Source of the DNA: Terriglobia bacterium
Lineage (GTDB): Bacteria; Acidobacteriota; Terriglobia; Bryobacterales; Bryobacteraceae
Direction: 5' to 3'
Length of the DNA: 42,504 bases
Assembly (NCBI GenBank): GCA_020073365.1
Contig: JAIQFL010000057.1
Coordinates: 1 to 42,504, forward strand
Shown here: positions 16,223 to 25,372 of the stretch, one piece after another
Layout: every line of letters starts with the position of its first letter
Numbering within the stretch: the first letter of the stretch is position 1
Notes under the pieces: model-generated
Databases searched by the model: none
Told to the model about the DNA's origin: nothing
The model's input: only the letters and a program-made list of their open reading frames with translations
Made by a program: the position numbers and the translations under genes

Positions 16223-17503
16223 CTACGGTTTGTAAACGGTTCCGGCCTTCATCACGAAGGTTACGCGGCGCAACGCCGTGATGTCTTTCGTTGGATCGCC
16301 GTCCACGGCAATCAGATCGGCGAACATACCAGGTTTCACCTGGCCGACATCCATGTGGAGGACGCTGCCGGCCACCGATGTCGCCGCCTTCAGTGCGTCC
16401 ACCGCCGGCATCCCATAAGCCACCATGAGCTCGATCTCGCGAGCATTCTCGCCGTGGGTGAACACGCCCACGTCGCTGCCGCTCAGAATCGTCACACCCG
16501 CCTCCAGCGCGGCCTTGAAGCTGGCGCGCTTGCGCTGGATGCCTTGCGGCTCGGGTTGTTGACCCGTTCTCCAGCCGGCGTACTGACTGGTGGCGTCGCC
16601 CGCCGCCAGCGTGGGGCAGAGCGCCACGTGACGCTCCGTCATCAGCTTGAAGATCTCCGGAGTGCCGCCATCGCCGTGCTCGATGGTTTCCGCACCGGCG
16701 AGGATGGCCCGCCGCATGCCTTCAGCCGTGCTCGTGTGAACCGCCACAGGCACACCTGCGCTCCGGGCCGTCTCGACGGCGAGCTTCATCTCGTCCAGCG
16801 AGAACGTGGGATGCGCTCCCGGAAGCGGACCCCACCGGTAGTCGCCGTACAGCTTGATCCAGTCGGCGCCGTGGCCGATCTGATCGCGCACCACGCGGAT
16901 CAGGCTGTCCACGCCGTCGGCTTCTTCGGCGCCCTGAGGCACGCGCCATTCCAGCGCGAAGCCCTTAGGAGCGTAACTGCCGGTGGCCACGATCGCGCGC
17001 GTGGAGGCGAGTATCCGGGGACCCGGAATGATACCCTGGTTGACCGCCTGCTTCAGTTCGACGTCGGCGTATCCGGCGCCTTCCGTGCCGAGGTCGCGGA
17101 CGGTCGTGAAGCCGGCCATCAGGGTGGCGCGCAGGTGATTGACGGCGCGCGCGGCGCGCAGAGCCAGCCCTTCATGCGCCACCTGGTCGTTCCAGGGCGT
17201 TTCGTTGTATGCGTGGAGGAGGATGTGCGAATGACCCTCCACCAGGCCGGGCATCAGCGTGGCCCCGGGTAAGTCGACGACCTTGGCGCCTGTGGCGTCA
17301 ATGCCGGCGGCGGGACCTGCGGCCGCGATCCGGCCGGCTCTCACCAGCACCGCCCAACCCTCATGCATGGTCTCACCGTCAAAGACGTGCGCCGGTTTGA
17401 CCACGGTAGTGGCGCCCGGGTCGCGCGTCATCGGCTGCGAGGTGGCCGAAGGCGCGACGAGAGCGAGAAGAAAACAGATCGCGAACGGACGGTCGATGTG
17501 CAT
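16223..17503 (-). CDS. Secreted imidazolonepropionase-like amidohydrolase
   Basis: 426 residues from ATG at 17501-17503. A TTG at 17536 is an alternative but overlaps the upstream gene. A signal peptide begins at [22 protein letters not shown]. The sequence is a typical metal-dependent amidohydrolase: [16 protein letters not shown] entry strand, [14 protein letters not shown] (H-x-H metal site), [12 protein letters not shown] (lysine candidate for the carboxylated bridge), [14 protein letters not shown] and [10 protein letters not shown] (two metal histidines) and [15 protein letters not shown] (catalytic Asp). The subgroup includes Xaa-Pro and Xaa-Arg dipeptidases and hydrolases of cyclic amides; the exact substrate is unknown. 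The short 29-base gap behind the PPGQY-repeat gene on the same strand suggests cotranscription. Confidence 0.87.
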   Translation of the reverse strand: MHIDRPFAICFLLALVAPSATSQPMTRDPGATTVVKPAHVFDGETMHEGWAVLVRAGRIAAAGPAAGIDATGAKVVDLPGATLMPGLVEGHSHILLHAYNETPWNDQVAHEGLALRAARAVNHLRATLMAGFTTVRDLGTEGAGYADVELKQAVNQGIIPGPRILASTRAIVATGSYAPKGFALEWRVPQGAEEADGVDSLIRVVRDQIGHGADWIKLYGDYRWGPLPGAHPTFSLDEMKLAVETARSAGVPVAVHTSTAEGMRRAILAGAETIEHGDGGTPEIFKLMTERHVALCPTLAAGDATSQYAGWRTGQQPEPQGIQRKRASFKAALEAGVTILSGSDVGVFTHGENAREIELMVAYGMPAVDALKAATSVAGSVLHMDVGQVKPGMFADLIAVDGDPTKDITALRRVTFVMKAGTVYKP

Positions 17504-17532
17504 GGCAGGTCGTGCTGCGGCGGCGGGGGCCC

Positions 17533-18972
17533 TCAAAACCCGACGAACTTATCGTACTTCACCACGGACTCGGTTTCGAACTTGCGGTAATCGCGGAAGG
17601 CAATCACGTTGCGCGTGCAGGCTCCGCTGCCGCGCATGCAACCCACGTTTTCGCTGGTGGCCGGCAGCAGGTAGCTGCGCTGTTCGATCTTGGCGAAGGC
17701 GTATTCCAGGATCGACTCCGCCCGGCTGAGGGGGAAGTCCGGTGGTATGGAAGCCGTGCGTTGCTCGATGCGGAGGACGCGGTGGGTTTCCCGGTCGATC
17801 CAGATGGCGCCATCGTACGCCGGGTTGTAACGGCGCTCGTCTGGCGAGACCATGGTCCAGTGGGAATTGGCCTGCGCGACCGTATAGTCGTAGACCAGCG
17901 CCGGACGCCCGGCGATCCGGTCCTCCCCACGACGCTTGAATTGCCCATCGGTAGCTGGGGACAGTACGTCCTCGAGAGTCGTGGAGAACTCGCCGGTGGA
18001 CCATGTGCCGGTGTGCTCAATGGGCCGATTGGCGGGCGAACCGTTGATCGCGACGTTGTGGTACTCCTCTTTCCCGTTGACACAGGACACGTCCGCGGTG
18101 ACTACATCGATGATCTGCCATCGCGCTGGAAAGCCGGTGCTGAAGTAGCGGGTAGTAGCCTGCTGGGCCAAGAAGTTCGGGAGACCGGCTGTGAAATTGG
18201 CGGCAGCCGCGCGGGCCTCGGCGATGATCTGCGTGTCGGTGAGACGCAGGGCGGGGACGGAGGATGGCTCGGTGGGGGCATCGGAATCGGCAGCGGCCGC
18301 CGGCTGCTCGGGTTTCGACGGTTCGGCCTCGGGCCCGGATTCGCCGGGAGCCTTCTCGCGCGTGGAGAGAGTGCGGGGTTTGCCGAGATCTTCGGCACGA
18401 GGAACCTGCACGGCGGCCTCATCCACGGGCCGCTCGGCGGCGGCGCGCTCGGCGGGGGTGCCGGCTCGAAGCAGGATCACGCGCAAGGCCGTCTCTTCGT
18501 CATCGGGATTGACGGAAACGGTGAGCTGGTCGCCAGGGTGGAGAAGGGAGTCGCGGATCGGTTCACCTTCCTTGTTACGGAATTGCGTTTTCGCCAGCAG
18601 GCGAAAGCGCAGAACGCGCTGGCGGACTGTCTGGAGGAGCAGGTCCTTCTCACCCATCTTCCGAAAGGTGCCGTCCACCGAGGCGAGTGCTACCTTCACG
18701 TCGTCATTCGCGGATTTTCCCGACTTCTCCTTCGGCTGCTTTTGGGGGAGCTTCACTTCCGGCACGGGGATTCCGATGGGAATGCCGCCAGGCAAGCGCG
18801 TGGGGTAGGTGTTGGGCGGGTATTGACCGGGAGGATACTGGCCGGGTGGGTATTGACCGGGAGGGTATTGACCCGGTGGATACTGTCCCGGATAGGTTTG
18901 CGCGGCCGCGAGCACTCCGAACAACAGCCAGAGCGGGAACAGTTGGATGGCCAGAGCGGAAGGGCGCCGCAT
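17533..18972 (-). CDS. Secreted PPGQY-repeat protein of unknown function
   Basis: 479 residues. A Sec signal ([20 protein letters not shown]) is followed at about residues 26-54 by five PGQYP units and a PPNTYP end. A lysine-rich spacer and a small conserved-looking region ([20 protein letters not shown]) come next, which might be a nucleic-acid-like or beta-barrel fold but is not assignable. A low-complexity Ala/Pro/Glu linker covers about 175-235. The C-terminal 240 residues look globular ([48 protein letters not shown]), recalling outer-membrane lipoprotein-sorting or DUF-type beta folds, with a Cys pair (CMRGSGAC). The family is not recognised. The repeat may mediate surface or cell-wall contact. 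It is upstream of, and probably cotranscribed with, the amidohydrolase. Confidence 0.75.
   Translation of the reverse strand: MRRPSALAIQLFPLWLLFGVLAAAQTYPGQYPPGQYPPGQYPPGQYPPGQYPPNTYPTRLPGGIPIGIPVPEVKLPQKQPKEKSGKSANDDVKVALASVDGTFRKMGEKDLLLQTVRQRVLRFRLLAKTQFRNKEGEPIRDSLLHPGDQLTVSVNPDDEETALRVILLRAGTPAERAAAERPVDEAAVQVPRAEDLGKPRTLSTREKAPGESGPEAEPSKPEQPAAAADSDAPTEPSSVPALRLTDTQIIAEARAAAANFTAGLPNFLAQQATTRYFSTGFPARWQIIDVVTADVSCVNGKEEYHNVAINGSPANRPIEHTGTWSTGEFSTTLEDVLSPATDGQFKRRGEDRIAGRPALVYDYTVAQANSHWTMVSPDERRYNPAYDGAIWIDRETHRVLRIEQRTASIPPDFPLSRAESILEYAFAKIEQRSYLLPATSENVGCMRGSGACTRNVIAFRDYRKFETESVVKYDKFVGF
18816..18890. repeat. 15-bp in-frame tandem repeat encoding PPGQY
   Basis: About five 15-base units, read on the minus strand as (CCG/CCC)-GGT/GGC-CAG-TA(T/C)-CCx and encoding P-G-Q-Y-P. 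Units differ at third positions only (for example GGGTATTGACCGGGA versus GGATACTGGCCGGGT on the plus strand), so selection on the peptide rather than recent slippage is likely. Confidence 0.85.
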
Positions 18973-19033
18973 GACTGCAAAGCCTCCTTGGTAACAATTC
19001 TATACGCATTCGTCGCCGGATGCGGAGGTAAGT

Positions 19034-19062
19034 GAGGCTAAGTAGGCTAAGTATGGCTAAGT
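19034..19062. repeat. Short GGCTAAGT direct repeats upstream of PPGQY gene
   Basis: Three copies of GGCTAAGT spaced 9-10 bases apart lie in the 162-base gap between the sigma-factor stop (19135) and the start of the PPGQY-repeat gene (18972). They are 60-90 bases upstream of that start codon on the minus strand, where a regulator could bind. No promoter is clear. Confidence 0.5.
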
Positions 19063-19134
19063 GGGGCCGTATTGAGGTTCGCAAAATGTGGTGAGAGAGT
19101 TCGGTATCCCACGGCGAATTGAGCGCTCAGCCGC

Positions 19135-19863
19135 TCAACCCACATCCACGCACGCTGGCGACCCGAGGTCGGCGCGCAGGTTCTGTAAGGCTTTGCGCAC
19201 CCAAGTCTTTACGGTTCCGAGCGGGTGGCCCATCCGCTGGGCGACCTCCAGTTGCGAAAGGCCTCCAAAATAGGACAGCTCGATGGCCTGGCGCTGGTTT
19301 GGACAGAGCTTCTCTACCGCCCTCTTGAGCTGGCGGGCCTGCTCCGAGCCCAGGATTTCCCGCTCCATATCGGTTTGCAGTGCGGGATGCTCCGCGTCCT
19401 CGAAGTTGACCACATTGCGTGGACGGCCGCCAGCCGAGCGGAGGTAGTCGATCGCGCAGTTGTGGGCGATTGCCAGAAGCCACGGGCCAATGGAGCCCTT
19501 GCCCTTACCGGCATCGAAGCCCCGGACGCGATTCCAGACGCGCAGGAAGGTTTCCTGCGTCAGGTCTTCCGCCATGCTGGCGTCGTGGACCACGCGGAGG
19601 ATCACGGAATAAACGAGGCGGCCATAGCGATCGAAAAGCTCGGCGAGGGCGCCCGCGTCGTGCCCATGCATGCGTTCGATCAGTTCCGCTTCGGCTTCGA
19701 ATGTGGTATGCGGGGCCGACTCCATGCATCTAGAGACGGGACCTCCAGTTTTCGGGCTGGTGACGGCGGGCAGGTCCCGGGCATCCAGACCCGACCCCTT
19801 ACGAATCTCCTCGCAAGCCTCATTGCCATCATTGGTGTTTGTCTGGATTATGAAAGTTGTCAT
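19135..19863 (-). CDS. ECF-type RNA polymerase sigma factor
   Basis: 242 residues from ATG at 19861-19863, which has GGGAG 9 bases upstream. An internal ATG at 19725 would give a standard 196-residue ECF protein but has no ribosome site. Region 2 spans about residues 70-140 (LAELFDRYGRLVYSVILRVV, AEDLTQETFLRVWNRVRGFD, GPWLLAIAHNCAIDYLRS). Region 4 spans about 180-232 (LCPNQRQAIELSYFGGLSQ, EVAQRMGHPLGTVKTWVRKA). The roughly 50-residue N-terminal extension is polar and of unknown role. No anti-sigma gene is adjacent: the downstream neighbour is the secreted PPGQY protein and the upstream one a small unknown ORF. The proteins closest to SigK/RpoE-like ECF groups use cell-envelope signals, but the regulon here is unknown. 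Confidence 0.9.
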   Translation of the reverse strand: MTTFIIQTNTNDGNEACEEIRKGSGLDARDLPAVTSPKTGGPVSRCMESAPHTTFEAEAELIERMHGHDAGALAELFDRYGRLVYSVILRVVHDASMAEDLTQETFLRVWNRVRGFDAGKGKGSIGPWLLAIAHNCAIDYLRSAGGRPRNVVNFEDAEHPALQTDMEREILGSEQARQLKRAVEKLCPNQRQAIELSYFGGLSQLEVAQRMGHPLGTVKTWVRKALQNLRADLGSPACVDVG

Positions 19864-20000
19864 CGGCTTCAGCTCCCGACCATAAGGTGTGCAGTCGGTC
19901 TGCCGAAGCCCTGCGACGCGCCAGAGCGTTGATTCTGTGACGCTTATCCTTCAATCCGGCTTCCAGAAACCGGTCGGCTGTACACCAGAACGTAAGGAAC

Positions 20001-20017
20001 TGTCCACGCCGTGGACA
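20001..20017. promoter_or_regulatory. 17-bp perfect palindrome TGTCCACG-C-CGTGGACA
   Basis: An 8-base perfect inverted repeat around one central base lies in the 270-base gap upstream of the sigma-factor gene, about 140 bases before its start. Length and symmetry fit a dimeric repressor or activator site. No regulator is assignable, and a chance palindrome in GC-rich DNA remains possible. Confidence 0.35.
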
Positions 20018-20072
20018 CTCGCGGAGCAAGACCACCGACCTGCCACGCCTGCATTCTTGCAGTCGTCAGTGG

Positions 20073-20092
20073 CACGGGCATTCTTGCCTGTG
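20073..20092. repeat. Hairpin CACGGGCA-TTCT-TGCCTGTG
   Basis: An 8-bp stem with one G-T wobble and a TTCT loop, followed on the plus strand by a T-rich run (TGTTTTGGTTT). A second GCATTCTTGC occurs 27 bases upstream (20051-20060). It lies 40 bases beyond the stop of the small minus-strand ORF. It could act as a terminator for plus-strand transcription or be one copy of a dispersed REP-like element; I recall similar GGCATTCTTGCC hairpins as common in acidobacterial genomes. Confidence 0.4.
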
Positions 20093-20133
20093 TGTTTTGG
20101 TTTCTCCCCGACGGTTCAGGGCAGGATTAGTCG

Positions 20134-20403
20134 TCAGCGCTTCTGAGCTGTGAACTTCCCACTCTCGGGGTCGAAGGTAAAGCTGTACAGTACCTGGGTC
20201 GGGTTCAGAATCATGACCCGCTTCCAGGCCGCCGCAATCTCATGCGAGGCGGACTCTTCCAGACCGACGAAATGACCGGATACCTGATCGGGCATATCGC
20301 GGATGGCCTCCGGCAGGGCGGCATCGGAGTCCAGTTCGGCCGTGTGTGGTGTAGGCTTCAAGGCGTTGTTGAGAAAGATCGAGATGTTCTGAGGCGCAAG
20401 CAT
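20134..20403 (-). CDS. Small uncharacterised protein (89 aa)
   Basis: ATG at 20401-20403 is chosen over a longer frame because AGAAGGAGG lies 7 bases upstream, a strong ribosome binding site. The upstream extension is Pro/Gly/Cys-rich shadow-like sequence. The 89 residues begin MLAPQNISIFLNNALK, are acidic in the middle (HTAELDSDAALPEAIRDMPD) and end VLYSFTFDPESGKFTAQKR. No signal peptide, membrane segment or known motif is seen. Probably a soluble cytoplasmic protein. It is read in the same direction as the sigma factor 270 bases further on, with a palindrome and a hairpin between them, so it is more likely a separate unit. Function unknown. Confidence 0.65.
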   Translation of the reverse strand: MLAPQNISIFLNNALKPTPHTAELDSDAALPEAIRDMPDQVSGHFVGLEESASHEIAAAWKRVMILNPTQVLYSFTFDPESGKFTAQKR

Positions 20404-20613
20404 AGCTGGGCCTCCTTCTGGATGAAGTCTAGCACCCGGCAGGGAGGAGTGGAAGGCGTTTCCGCAGGATCGCGCAGGATCGCCAGGGTCTGCACAGTCC
20501 GGCCCGCCGCCAGGGCCAGTGGTCTCCTCCACGATCCGGCCCGCGGACGATCGCTCTTGCGCCCGAAGAATCCGGTACCCGGCCCTGCCCTACAATAAGG
20601 AAGGAGCCTTCCG

Positions 20614-21099
20614 ATGACCAGCGATTCCGCGTCGCGCGAACAGTTGATCCAGGTGCTGCGGGGTGGGCATGCCCACGCGACATTCGATGACGTAATCCGG
20701 GATTTTCCCGGGGACCGGATCGGCGTTCGACCGGCAGGGGCGCCGCATTCGGCTTGGGAGTTGCTGGAGCACCTTCGGATTGCGCAGAACGACATCCTGC
20801 AGTTCAGCCGCTCTGCCGAGCATGTCTCCCCGAAGTGGCCCGACGGGTATTGGCCGAAATCGCCGGCGCCGCAGCGGGCAAGTCAGTGGGACGAGTCGGT
20901 CCGCGCCTTCCACAACGATCTTTCGGCGTTCGAAGCGCTCATTCAAGATCCGGCCCAGGATCTCCACCGGAAGTTCCCCTGGGGCGACGGCCAGACACTG
21001 TTCCGCGAGGCCCTGCTGATCGCGGACCACAACTCGTACCATCTGGGGCAACTGGTGCTGGTGCGGCGCCTCGTAGGCGCGTGGGATGTAAAGCCGTAG
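20614..21099 (+). CDS. DinB-like four-helix-bundle metalloprotein
   Basis: 161 residues. ATG 20614 follows GGAAGGAG by 8 bases. Four-helix DinB/YfiT type: an N-terminal helix with HATFDDVIRDFPGDRIGVRP, the hallmark H-S-A-W-E-L-L-E-H-L (H45 and H53) and a last helix with ADHNSYHLGQLVLVRRLVG that supplies the other metal histidines. Members bind Ni, Zn or other metals; several act as thiol-dependent transferases (bacillithiol, mycothiol), while many have no known reaction. The FPWGDGQTLFREALLIADH stretch matches the usual DinB_2 pattern. It converges on the esterase gene with only 12 bases between stops. No operon partner is visible. Confidence 0.85.
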   Translation: MTSDSASREQLIQVLRGGHAHATFDDVIRDFPGDRIGVRPAGAPHSAWELLEHLRIAQNDILQFSRSAEHVSPKWPDGYWPKSPAPQRASQWDESVRAFHNDLSAFEALIQDPAQDLHRKFPWGDGQTLFREALLIADHNSYHLGQLVLVRRLVGAWDVKP

Positions 21100-21111
21100 A
21101 CCCGCGGACCT

Positions 21112-22980
21112 TTATTTCTTCGGTTCTTCCCCGGGCCGCCACCACACCGGAATCTCGATCGCCTGGTACCGCACCTGGTGATTTGGCGCATTCGGAATCA
21201 ACAGGCGCGCCAACAGGTGAACCACGTGGCCCGGCGGGCACGCCGCACGAATGGTGGGAAGCGAATACCTCGCCGACGCGCCCACGTGGTCGTAGTCGGT
21301 CCACGAATCGTCGCCGCGAGCAGTGTTGTCCACGCAGGCATCGCTGGTGAATAGCTCGGCCGCGCGAAGAGCGTCGCCCTCCGGCAAAAGCACCGCGAAA
21401 CTCTCGCCCGGCGCCGCATGGCCGTCCTGGTTGCCCTCACCGAATGGGACTTCGGCGACTTGTACCGCGTGCTGGTACACCTTCAACGTGCGTCCGTCGG
21501 CGATATGAAAGTCCTGCGTGGATTCAGCCGGCGGGAAGAGGGGCACCTCCAACGGCATTCGGTTGGGGGCATCCGCCGCAAACTCACCACGAACGGCGGC
21601 ACGACGGACTTGCCCCTCCAATGGCGCGTGGCTGGAACCCTCTACCGCGAAGATCTTCACCATCGCGCGGCTTTCGTCCGCCACCGTCAGCGTCAACGGC
21701 AGCATGGCGGACTCACCGGGCTTCAGTCCGAAGAGACGGCTGGTCGGAGACTCGAACTTCACCCCAGGATTGGAGCTCTCCCACTGGATCATCGATGTTG
21801 CGGAAGGCGCCGCGCCCTTATTCCAGAACTTCACGCGGAGCTTGATCGGCCGGCCGGCGGTCGCCCATGCTGCTTCCGTGAATTCATAGCCCGCGATACA
21901 GATTAGCGGCTCGGCGGAAATGCCCACTTCGTATGCATCCCCGTCGAGGTCGAAATTCAGACGCCCCTGCGCGTCGACCTTCTGGGCGGTCCGGCGCACA
22001 TTCCCATCGCGCAGCCGGATGTATGTCACCGTATGGGAGCTTCCCGGCGGATAGATCCGCGCCGATCCGATGGAGAGCTTCACCTTGGGCAGGGTCGCGC
22101 CGCCCGGAACCCATTCCCGCACGGACGAGCGGAACCCCTTGCTCGAAACATTCTCCAGCAGGGTGAAACCCGGCTGCCTTCGGTCCGACACTGCTTCCCA
22201 GCCCCACACCGCGAAGTTCGGATACACGTCCGCGTGGCTGAACGTGACCGGCTTCGGAAGTGGATTGGCAAATGCGTGCAGGTGGAAATCGAGCGTCTGC
22301 CCGATCCCCGGAGAGCCCTGGCCGGAATCGAAGCTCTCGGTCTCGTGGCCCGTTCGCGCGTAGAGCCAGAGGACATTCATCCGACGGTGATAGAACTGGA
22401 GGGAATCGCGCGTCCCCGTGATCATGCGCGTGCGCAGGCCATCGTAGTTGTCGTACAGGTCGTCGTGGTTGTATTCGACTTCGAAACCCCGTGGTCCTAC
22501 TGAGGCTTCCGGAATGCCGAGGAAGCTCGAAGCGCTCGACACCAGGTCGGGATATTTGCCCGCCAGCCAGAACGCCATAAAACCGCCCAGGGAGAACCCC
22601 GTCACGGCGCGGTGGTCGCGGTCGGGAATGGTTCGCAGAGTCTTATCGATGTGGTCCACCAGCTCCGGAAAGTAGAGCGGATAGGAGCCCTCAGTCTCCA
22701 GCGGACCCAGATTCACGACAATCAGGTCGTGCGTGGCCACGTAACTCGCCGTCTCTCGGTCGCGCTGTGGGTTGGATTGCTCGTAGCCGTGGAACCAATA
22801 GATCACCGGGTAGCGTTTCTGCGATGTGGCGTAGAACGGGGGCAGCAATACCTGGTACGTCCGCGTTCCGCCCATCACCTGGCTGAAATGCGTCAATTCC
22901 TGGATGAGCGCGGGCGGTGGCGCCTGGGCCGCCTGGAACAACCAGGCCCCCAGCCCGATAAGACCAAAATAGATCCGCAC
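21112..22980 (-). CDS. Secreted esterase (EstD/PF00756-like) with C-terminal accessory region
   Basis: 622 residues from ATG 22980 with a signal peptide (IYFGLIGLGAWLFQAAQA). The N-terminal 250 residues are an alpha/beta-hydrolase of the putative-esterase family: TYQVLLPPFYATSQKRYPVI, YWFHGYEQSN oxyanion region, and GFSLGGFMAFWLAGKYPD with the nucleophile Ser130. The catalytic Asp and His are probably in the DLYDNYDG and later HLHAF segments but are not certain. Such enzymes cleave acyl or feruloyl esters, or S-formylglutathione. Residues about 280-622 form a beta-rich part with immunoglobulin-like pieces (AGRPIKLRVKFWNKGAAPS, LFGLKPGESAMLPLTLTVAD), a likely accessory or binding domain. Divergent from rpiB with a 60-base gap that must hold both promoters. 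A role in decorating or deacetylating plant polymers is possible but unproven. Confidence 0.82.
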   Translation of the reverse strand: MRIYFGLIGLGAWLFQAAQAPPPALIQELTHFSQVMGGTRTYQVLLPPFYATSQKRYPVIYWFHGYEQSNPQRDRETASYVATHDLIVVNLGPLETEGSYPLYFPELVDHIDKTLRTIPDRDHRAVTGFSLGGFMAFWLAGKYPDLVSSASSFLGIPEASVGPRGFEVEYNHDDLYDNYDGLRTRMITGTRDSLQFYHRRMNVLWLYARTGHETESFDSGQGSPGIGQTLDFHLHAFANPLPKPVTFSHADVYPNFAVWGWEAVSDRRQPGFTLLENVSSKGFRSSVREWVPGGATLPKVKLSIGSARIYPPGSSHTVTYIRLRDGNVRRTAQKVDAQGRLNFDLDGDAYEVGISAEPLICIAGYEFTEAAWATAGRPIKLRVKFWNKGAAPSATSMIQWESSNPGVKFESPTSRLFGLKPGESAMLPLTLTVADESRAMVKIFAVEGSSHAPLEGQVRRAAVRGEFAADAPNRMPLEVPLFPPAESTQDFHIADGRTLKVYQHAVQVAEVPFGEGNQDGHAAPGESFAVLLPEGDALRAAELFTSDACVDNTARGDDSWTDYDHVGASARYSLPTIRAACPPGHVVHLLARLLIPNAPNHQVRYQAIEIPVWWRPGEEPKK

Positions 22981-23046
22981 TATTGAGTACGTACCACTTC
23001 TGTTACCGAGCCTGCAAGGCCAGCCCCGCTGGTATCATGTATGGCA

Positions 23047-23499
23047 ATGAACCTGGCTTTAGCATCCGACCACGCCGGCTTTCTGCTGAAAGCGCGGGTA
23101 GCCGCGGAACTTCGCAAGTTGGGGCACCAGGTGACCGATCTGGGCACCAACTCCACAGACCCCGTGGATTACCCCGACTACGCGCAGGCCGTTGCCGAAG
23201 CCGTGCTACAGGGCCGCGCCGAGCGGGCCGTGCTCATTTGCGGCAGCGGCGCCGGCGCCTGCGTAGCCGCCAACAAATTCCGGGGGATCCGCGCCGCCAC
23301 CTGTCACGACAGCTTCTCCGCGCGCCAATGCGTGGAAGACGACGACGTTAACATTCTCTGCCTCGGCGCCCGCGTGATCGGTCCCGAGCTGGCCGTGGAC
23401 CTGGTGCGCCACTACGTCGGCGCGCAATTCTCCGGCGCCGAGCGCCACCGCCGCCGCTTGGGGAAGATCGCCGCCTTCGAAGCCGATTTCGGCAAGTAG
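23047..23499 (+). CDS. rpiB: Ribose-5-phosphate isomerase B
   Basis: 150 residues. ATG 23047 is chosen because the family begins M-x-I/L-A-x-x-S-D-H-A-G; ATG 23041 would add two residues. Key features: ASDHAGFLLK (substrate Asp-His), VDYPDYAQAVAEAV, LICGSGAGACVAANKFRGIR with the active-site cysteine of the E. coli-type enzyme, and the SARQCVEDDDVNILCLGARV segment. It interconverts ribose 5-phosphate and ribulose 5-phosphate in the pentose phosphate pathway; some relatives use allose or galactose phosphates. There is no Shine-Dalgarno, and a TATCAT box sits 8 bases before the ATG, which would allow a leaderless transcript (see findings). Divergent from the esterase and convergent with pgm. Confidence 0.92.
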   Translation: MNLALASDHAGFLLKARVAAELRKLGHQVTDLGTNSTDPVDYPDYAQAVAEAVLQGRAERAVLICGSGAGACVAANKFRGIRAATCHDSFSARQCVEDDDVNILCLGARVIGPELAVDLVRHYVGAQFSGAERHRRRLGKIAAFEADFGK

Positions 23500-23576
23500 C
23501 GGGCAGCGGCTTGAAGAACGAGAACCACGGGAAACGCCGCCGAAGCGAGAGGGAAGCCGTTCATCGAATCGTCCAG

Positions 23577-25229
23577 CTAGGCCGCCGTCCCCGCGAACGT
23601 CCGCGAGATCAGTTCCCGTGCCTCCTGCTGGATGCGCCGCAGGTGCTCCTCTCCATCGAAGCTCTCCGCATACATCTTGTAGACGTTTTCCGTCCCCGAG
23701 GGACGCGCCGCAAACCATCCGCGCTTGGTCACCACTTTCAGCCCGCCGATGGGCGCGCCGTTTCCCGGCGCCTTCGTGAGCATGGCTTCAATCGGGTCGC
23801 CCGCCAACTCGCTCGCGGTCACCTGCTCTGGTGACAGGCGCTGCAGGATGGCTTTCTGCTCGGGGGTTGCCGGCGCATCGACGCGTTCATACACCGGCGC
23901 CCCGAACCGCTCCGTCAGGGAGCGGTAGATCTCGCCCGGGTCCTTTCCCGTATGCGCAAGCATCTCGGCCGCCAGCAGCGCCATGACGATGCCGTCCTTG
24001 TCGGTGGTCCACACGGTTCCGTCGCGGCGCAGGAGCGACGCTCCCGCGCTCTCTTCGCCGCCGAAGCCCAGTGAGCCATCGAGCAGGCCGTCCACGAACC
24101 ACTTGAAGCCCACGGGGACTTCTACCAGGTGCCGGCCCAGGCTTGCCGCTACGCGGTCGATCATGCTGCTCGACACCAGAGTCTTCCCTACCCCGGCATC
24201 CGCGCGCCAGCCCGGACGGTTGGGGAAAAGGTACGAGATCGCCGCTGAAAGATAGTGGTTGGGGTTCAGCAGTCCGGCGCTGCGCGTCACCACGCCATGG
24301 CGGTCGTGGTCCGTGTCGCAGGCGAAGGCAATGTCGAATTTGTCTTTCATGGCAATCAGCCCCGCCATGGCGTAGGGCGACGAGCAGTCCATGCGGATCT
24401 TGCCGTCCCAATCCACGCTCATGAAGCGAAATGTCGGGTCGGCATGGTTATGCGCGATGGTCATCGAGAGCCCGTACCGCTGGGCAATCCGTTCCCAATA
24501 GGCGATACCCGCGCCCCCTAGCGGATCCGCGCCGATCGAGAGCCTCGCATCGCGCACGGCGGCCAGATCCAAGGCCGAGGCCAGGTCGTTCACATAGCTT
24601 GAAATGTAGTCGTGCCGGTGGGTGGTGGCGGCGGCCAGCGCGCGCGCGTACGCCTGGCGGCGCACCTCCGGCAGGCCGCCGGCCAGAATCTCATTCGCGC
24701 GATTCTCAATCCATTTCGTGGCGCCAGTATCCGCTGGCCCGCCGTTGGGCGGGTTGTACTTGAAGCCGCCATCCTCGGGCGGATTGTGGGAGGGCGTGAT
24801 GACGATACCATCGGCGAGCTCGGTTTTCCGGTTGCGATTGTAAGTGAGGATCGCGTGCGAGAGGGCCGGCGTCGGCGTATAGCCCAGATCCATGTCGACC
24901 ATCACCTCCACCCCGTTCGCCACGAGCACTTCGAGCGCGCTGGCAAACGCAGGTTCCGAAAGCGCGTGTGTGTCCTTGGCGAGGAACAGCGGCCCACCAA
25001 CGCCGTTCTCCCGCCGGTACTGGCAGATGGCCTGGGTGATCGCCAGAATGTGGCCTTCATTGAAGGAGCAATGGAACGAAGACCCGCGGTGCCCCGACGT
25101 GCCGAAGCTCACCTTCTGCGACGGCTCGCCGGCATCCGGCCGCTCCGTGTAATAGGCCGTGATGAGACGAGGTACATTCACCAGCATCGAGGGAGTGGGC
25201 GGTTGGCCCGCAAGTGGATGGAGTGCCAT
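23577..25229 (-). CDS. pgm: Phosphoglucomutase (alpha-D-glucose type)
   Basis: 550 residues from ATG at 25227-25229, close to the 546 of E. coli Pgm. Upstream in-frame starts would add a poorly conserved extension. The four phosphohexomutase signatures are intact: [11 protein letters not shown] near the start, [16 protein letters not shown] with the phosphorylated serine (about Ser147), the magnesium loop [10 protein letters not shown], the sugar loop GGEESAGAS and the phosphate-binding [17 protein letters not shown]. It interconverts glucose 1-phosphate and glucose 6-phosphate, linking glycogen, trehalose and cell-wall sugar nucleotides to glycolysis. No Shine-Dalgarno is apparent. It is convergent with rpiB (77-base gap) and divergent from the toxin-antitoxin pair, whose start lies 153 bases away. 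Confidence 0.95.
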   Translation of the reverse strand: MALHPLAGQPPTPSMLVNVPRLITAYYTERPDAGEPSQKVSFGTSGHRGSSFHCSFNEGHILAITQAICQYRRENGVGGPLFLAKDTHALSEPAFASALEVLVANGVEVMVDMDLGYTPTPALSHAILTYNRNRKTELADGIVITPSHNPPEDGGFKYNPPNGGPADTGATKWIENRANEILAGGLPEVRRQAYARALAAATTHRHDYISSYVNDLASALDLAAVRDARLSIGADPLGGAGIAYWERIAQRYGLSMTIAHNHADPTFRFMSVDWDGKIRMDCSSPYAMAGLIAMKDKFDIAFACDTDHDRHGVVTRSAGLLNPNHYLSAAISYLFPNRPGWRADAGVGKTLVSSSMIDRVAASLGRHLVEVPVGFKWFVDGLLDGSLGFGGEESAGASLLRRDGTVWTTDKDGIVMALLAAEMLAHTGKDPGEIYRSLTERFGAPVYERVDAPATPEQKAILQRLSPEQVTASELAGDPIEAMLTKAPGNGAPIGGLKVVTKRGWFAARPSGTENVYKMYAESFDGEEHLRRIQQEARELISRTFAGTAA

Positions 25230-25356
25230 GCAAATCCAACTTACCACTGGCCGGGGGCGCTGCTGGGACCGGCGGGGCAGAAGGACGGGCACCCCGTTCA
25301 GTGCGGAAATTTTGGGGAAGGCATGGGGAATGCTTGGGGAGATCGCCCCAGCGGAC

Positions 25357-25372
25357 ATACCTCCCATGGTAT
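25357..25372. promoter_or_regulatory. Candidate operator ATACC-N6-GGTAT overlapping a -10-like box
   Basis: A 5-base perfect inverted repeat with a 6-base spacer ends 10 bases before the GTG start of the toxin-antitoxin pair. It overlaps TATATT (25370-25375), a -10-like box. HigA-type antitoxins commonly repress their own operon from palindromes at the promoter, so this is a reasonable operator candidate. Confidence 0.4.

Noticed and set aside
16073..17272. Plus-strand open frame opposite the amidohydrolase
   Set aside because: The amidohydrolase on the minus strand has all metal-site motifs. The opposing frame is His/Arg-rich and also overlaps the GNAT gene.
17512..19035. Long plus-strand open frame (507 codons) opposite the PPGQY protein gene
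   Set aside because: It is the antisense of a gene with a signal peptide, an in-frame repeat and normal composition. Its own sequence is Gly/Arg-rich with no domain, as expected of GC-rich shadow frames.
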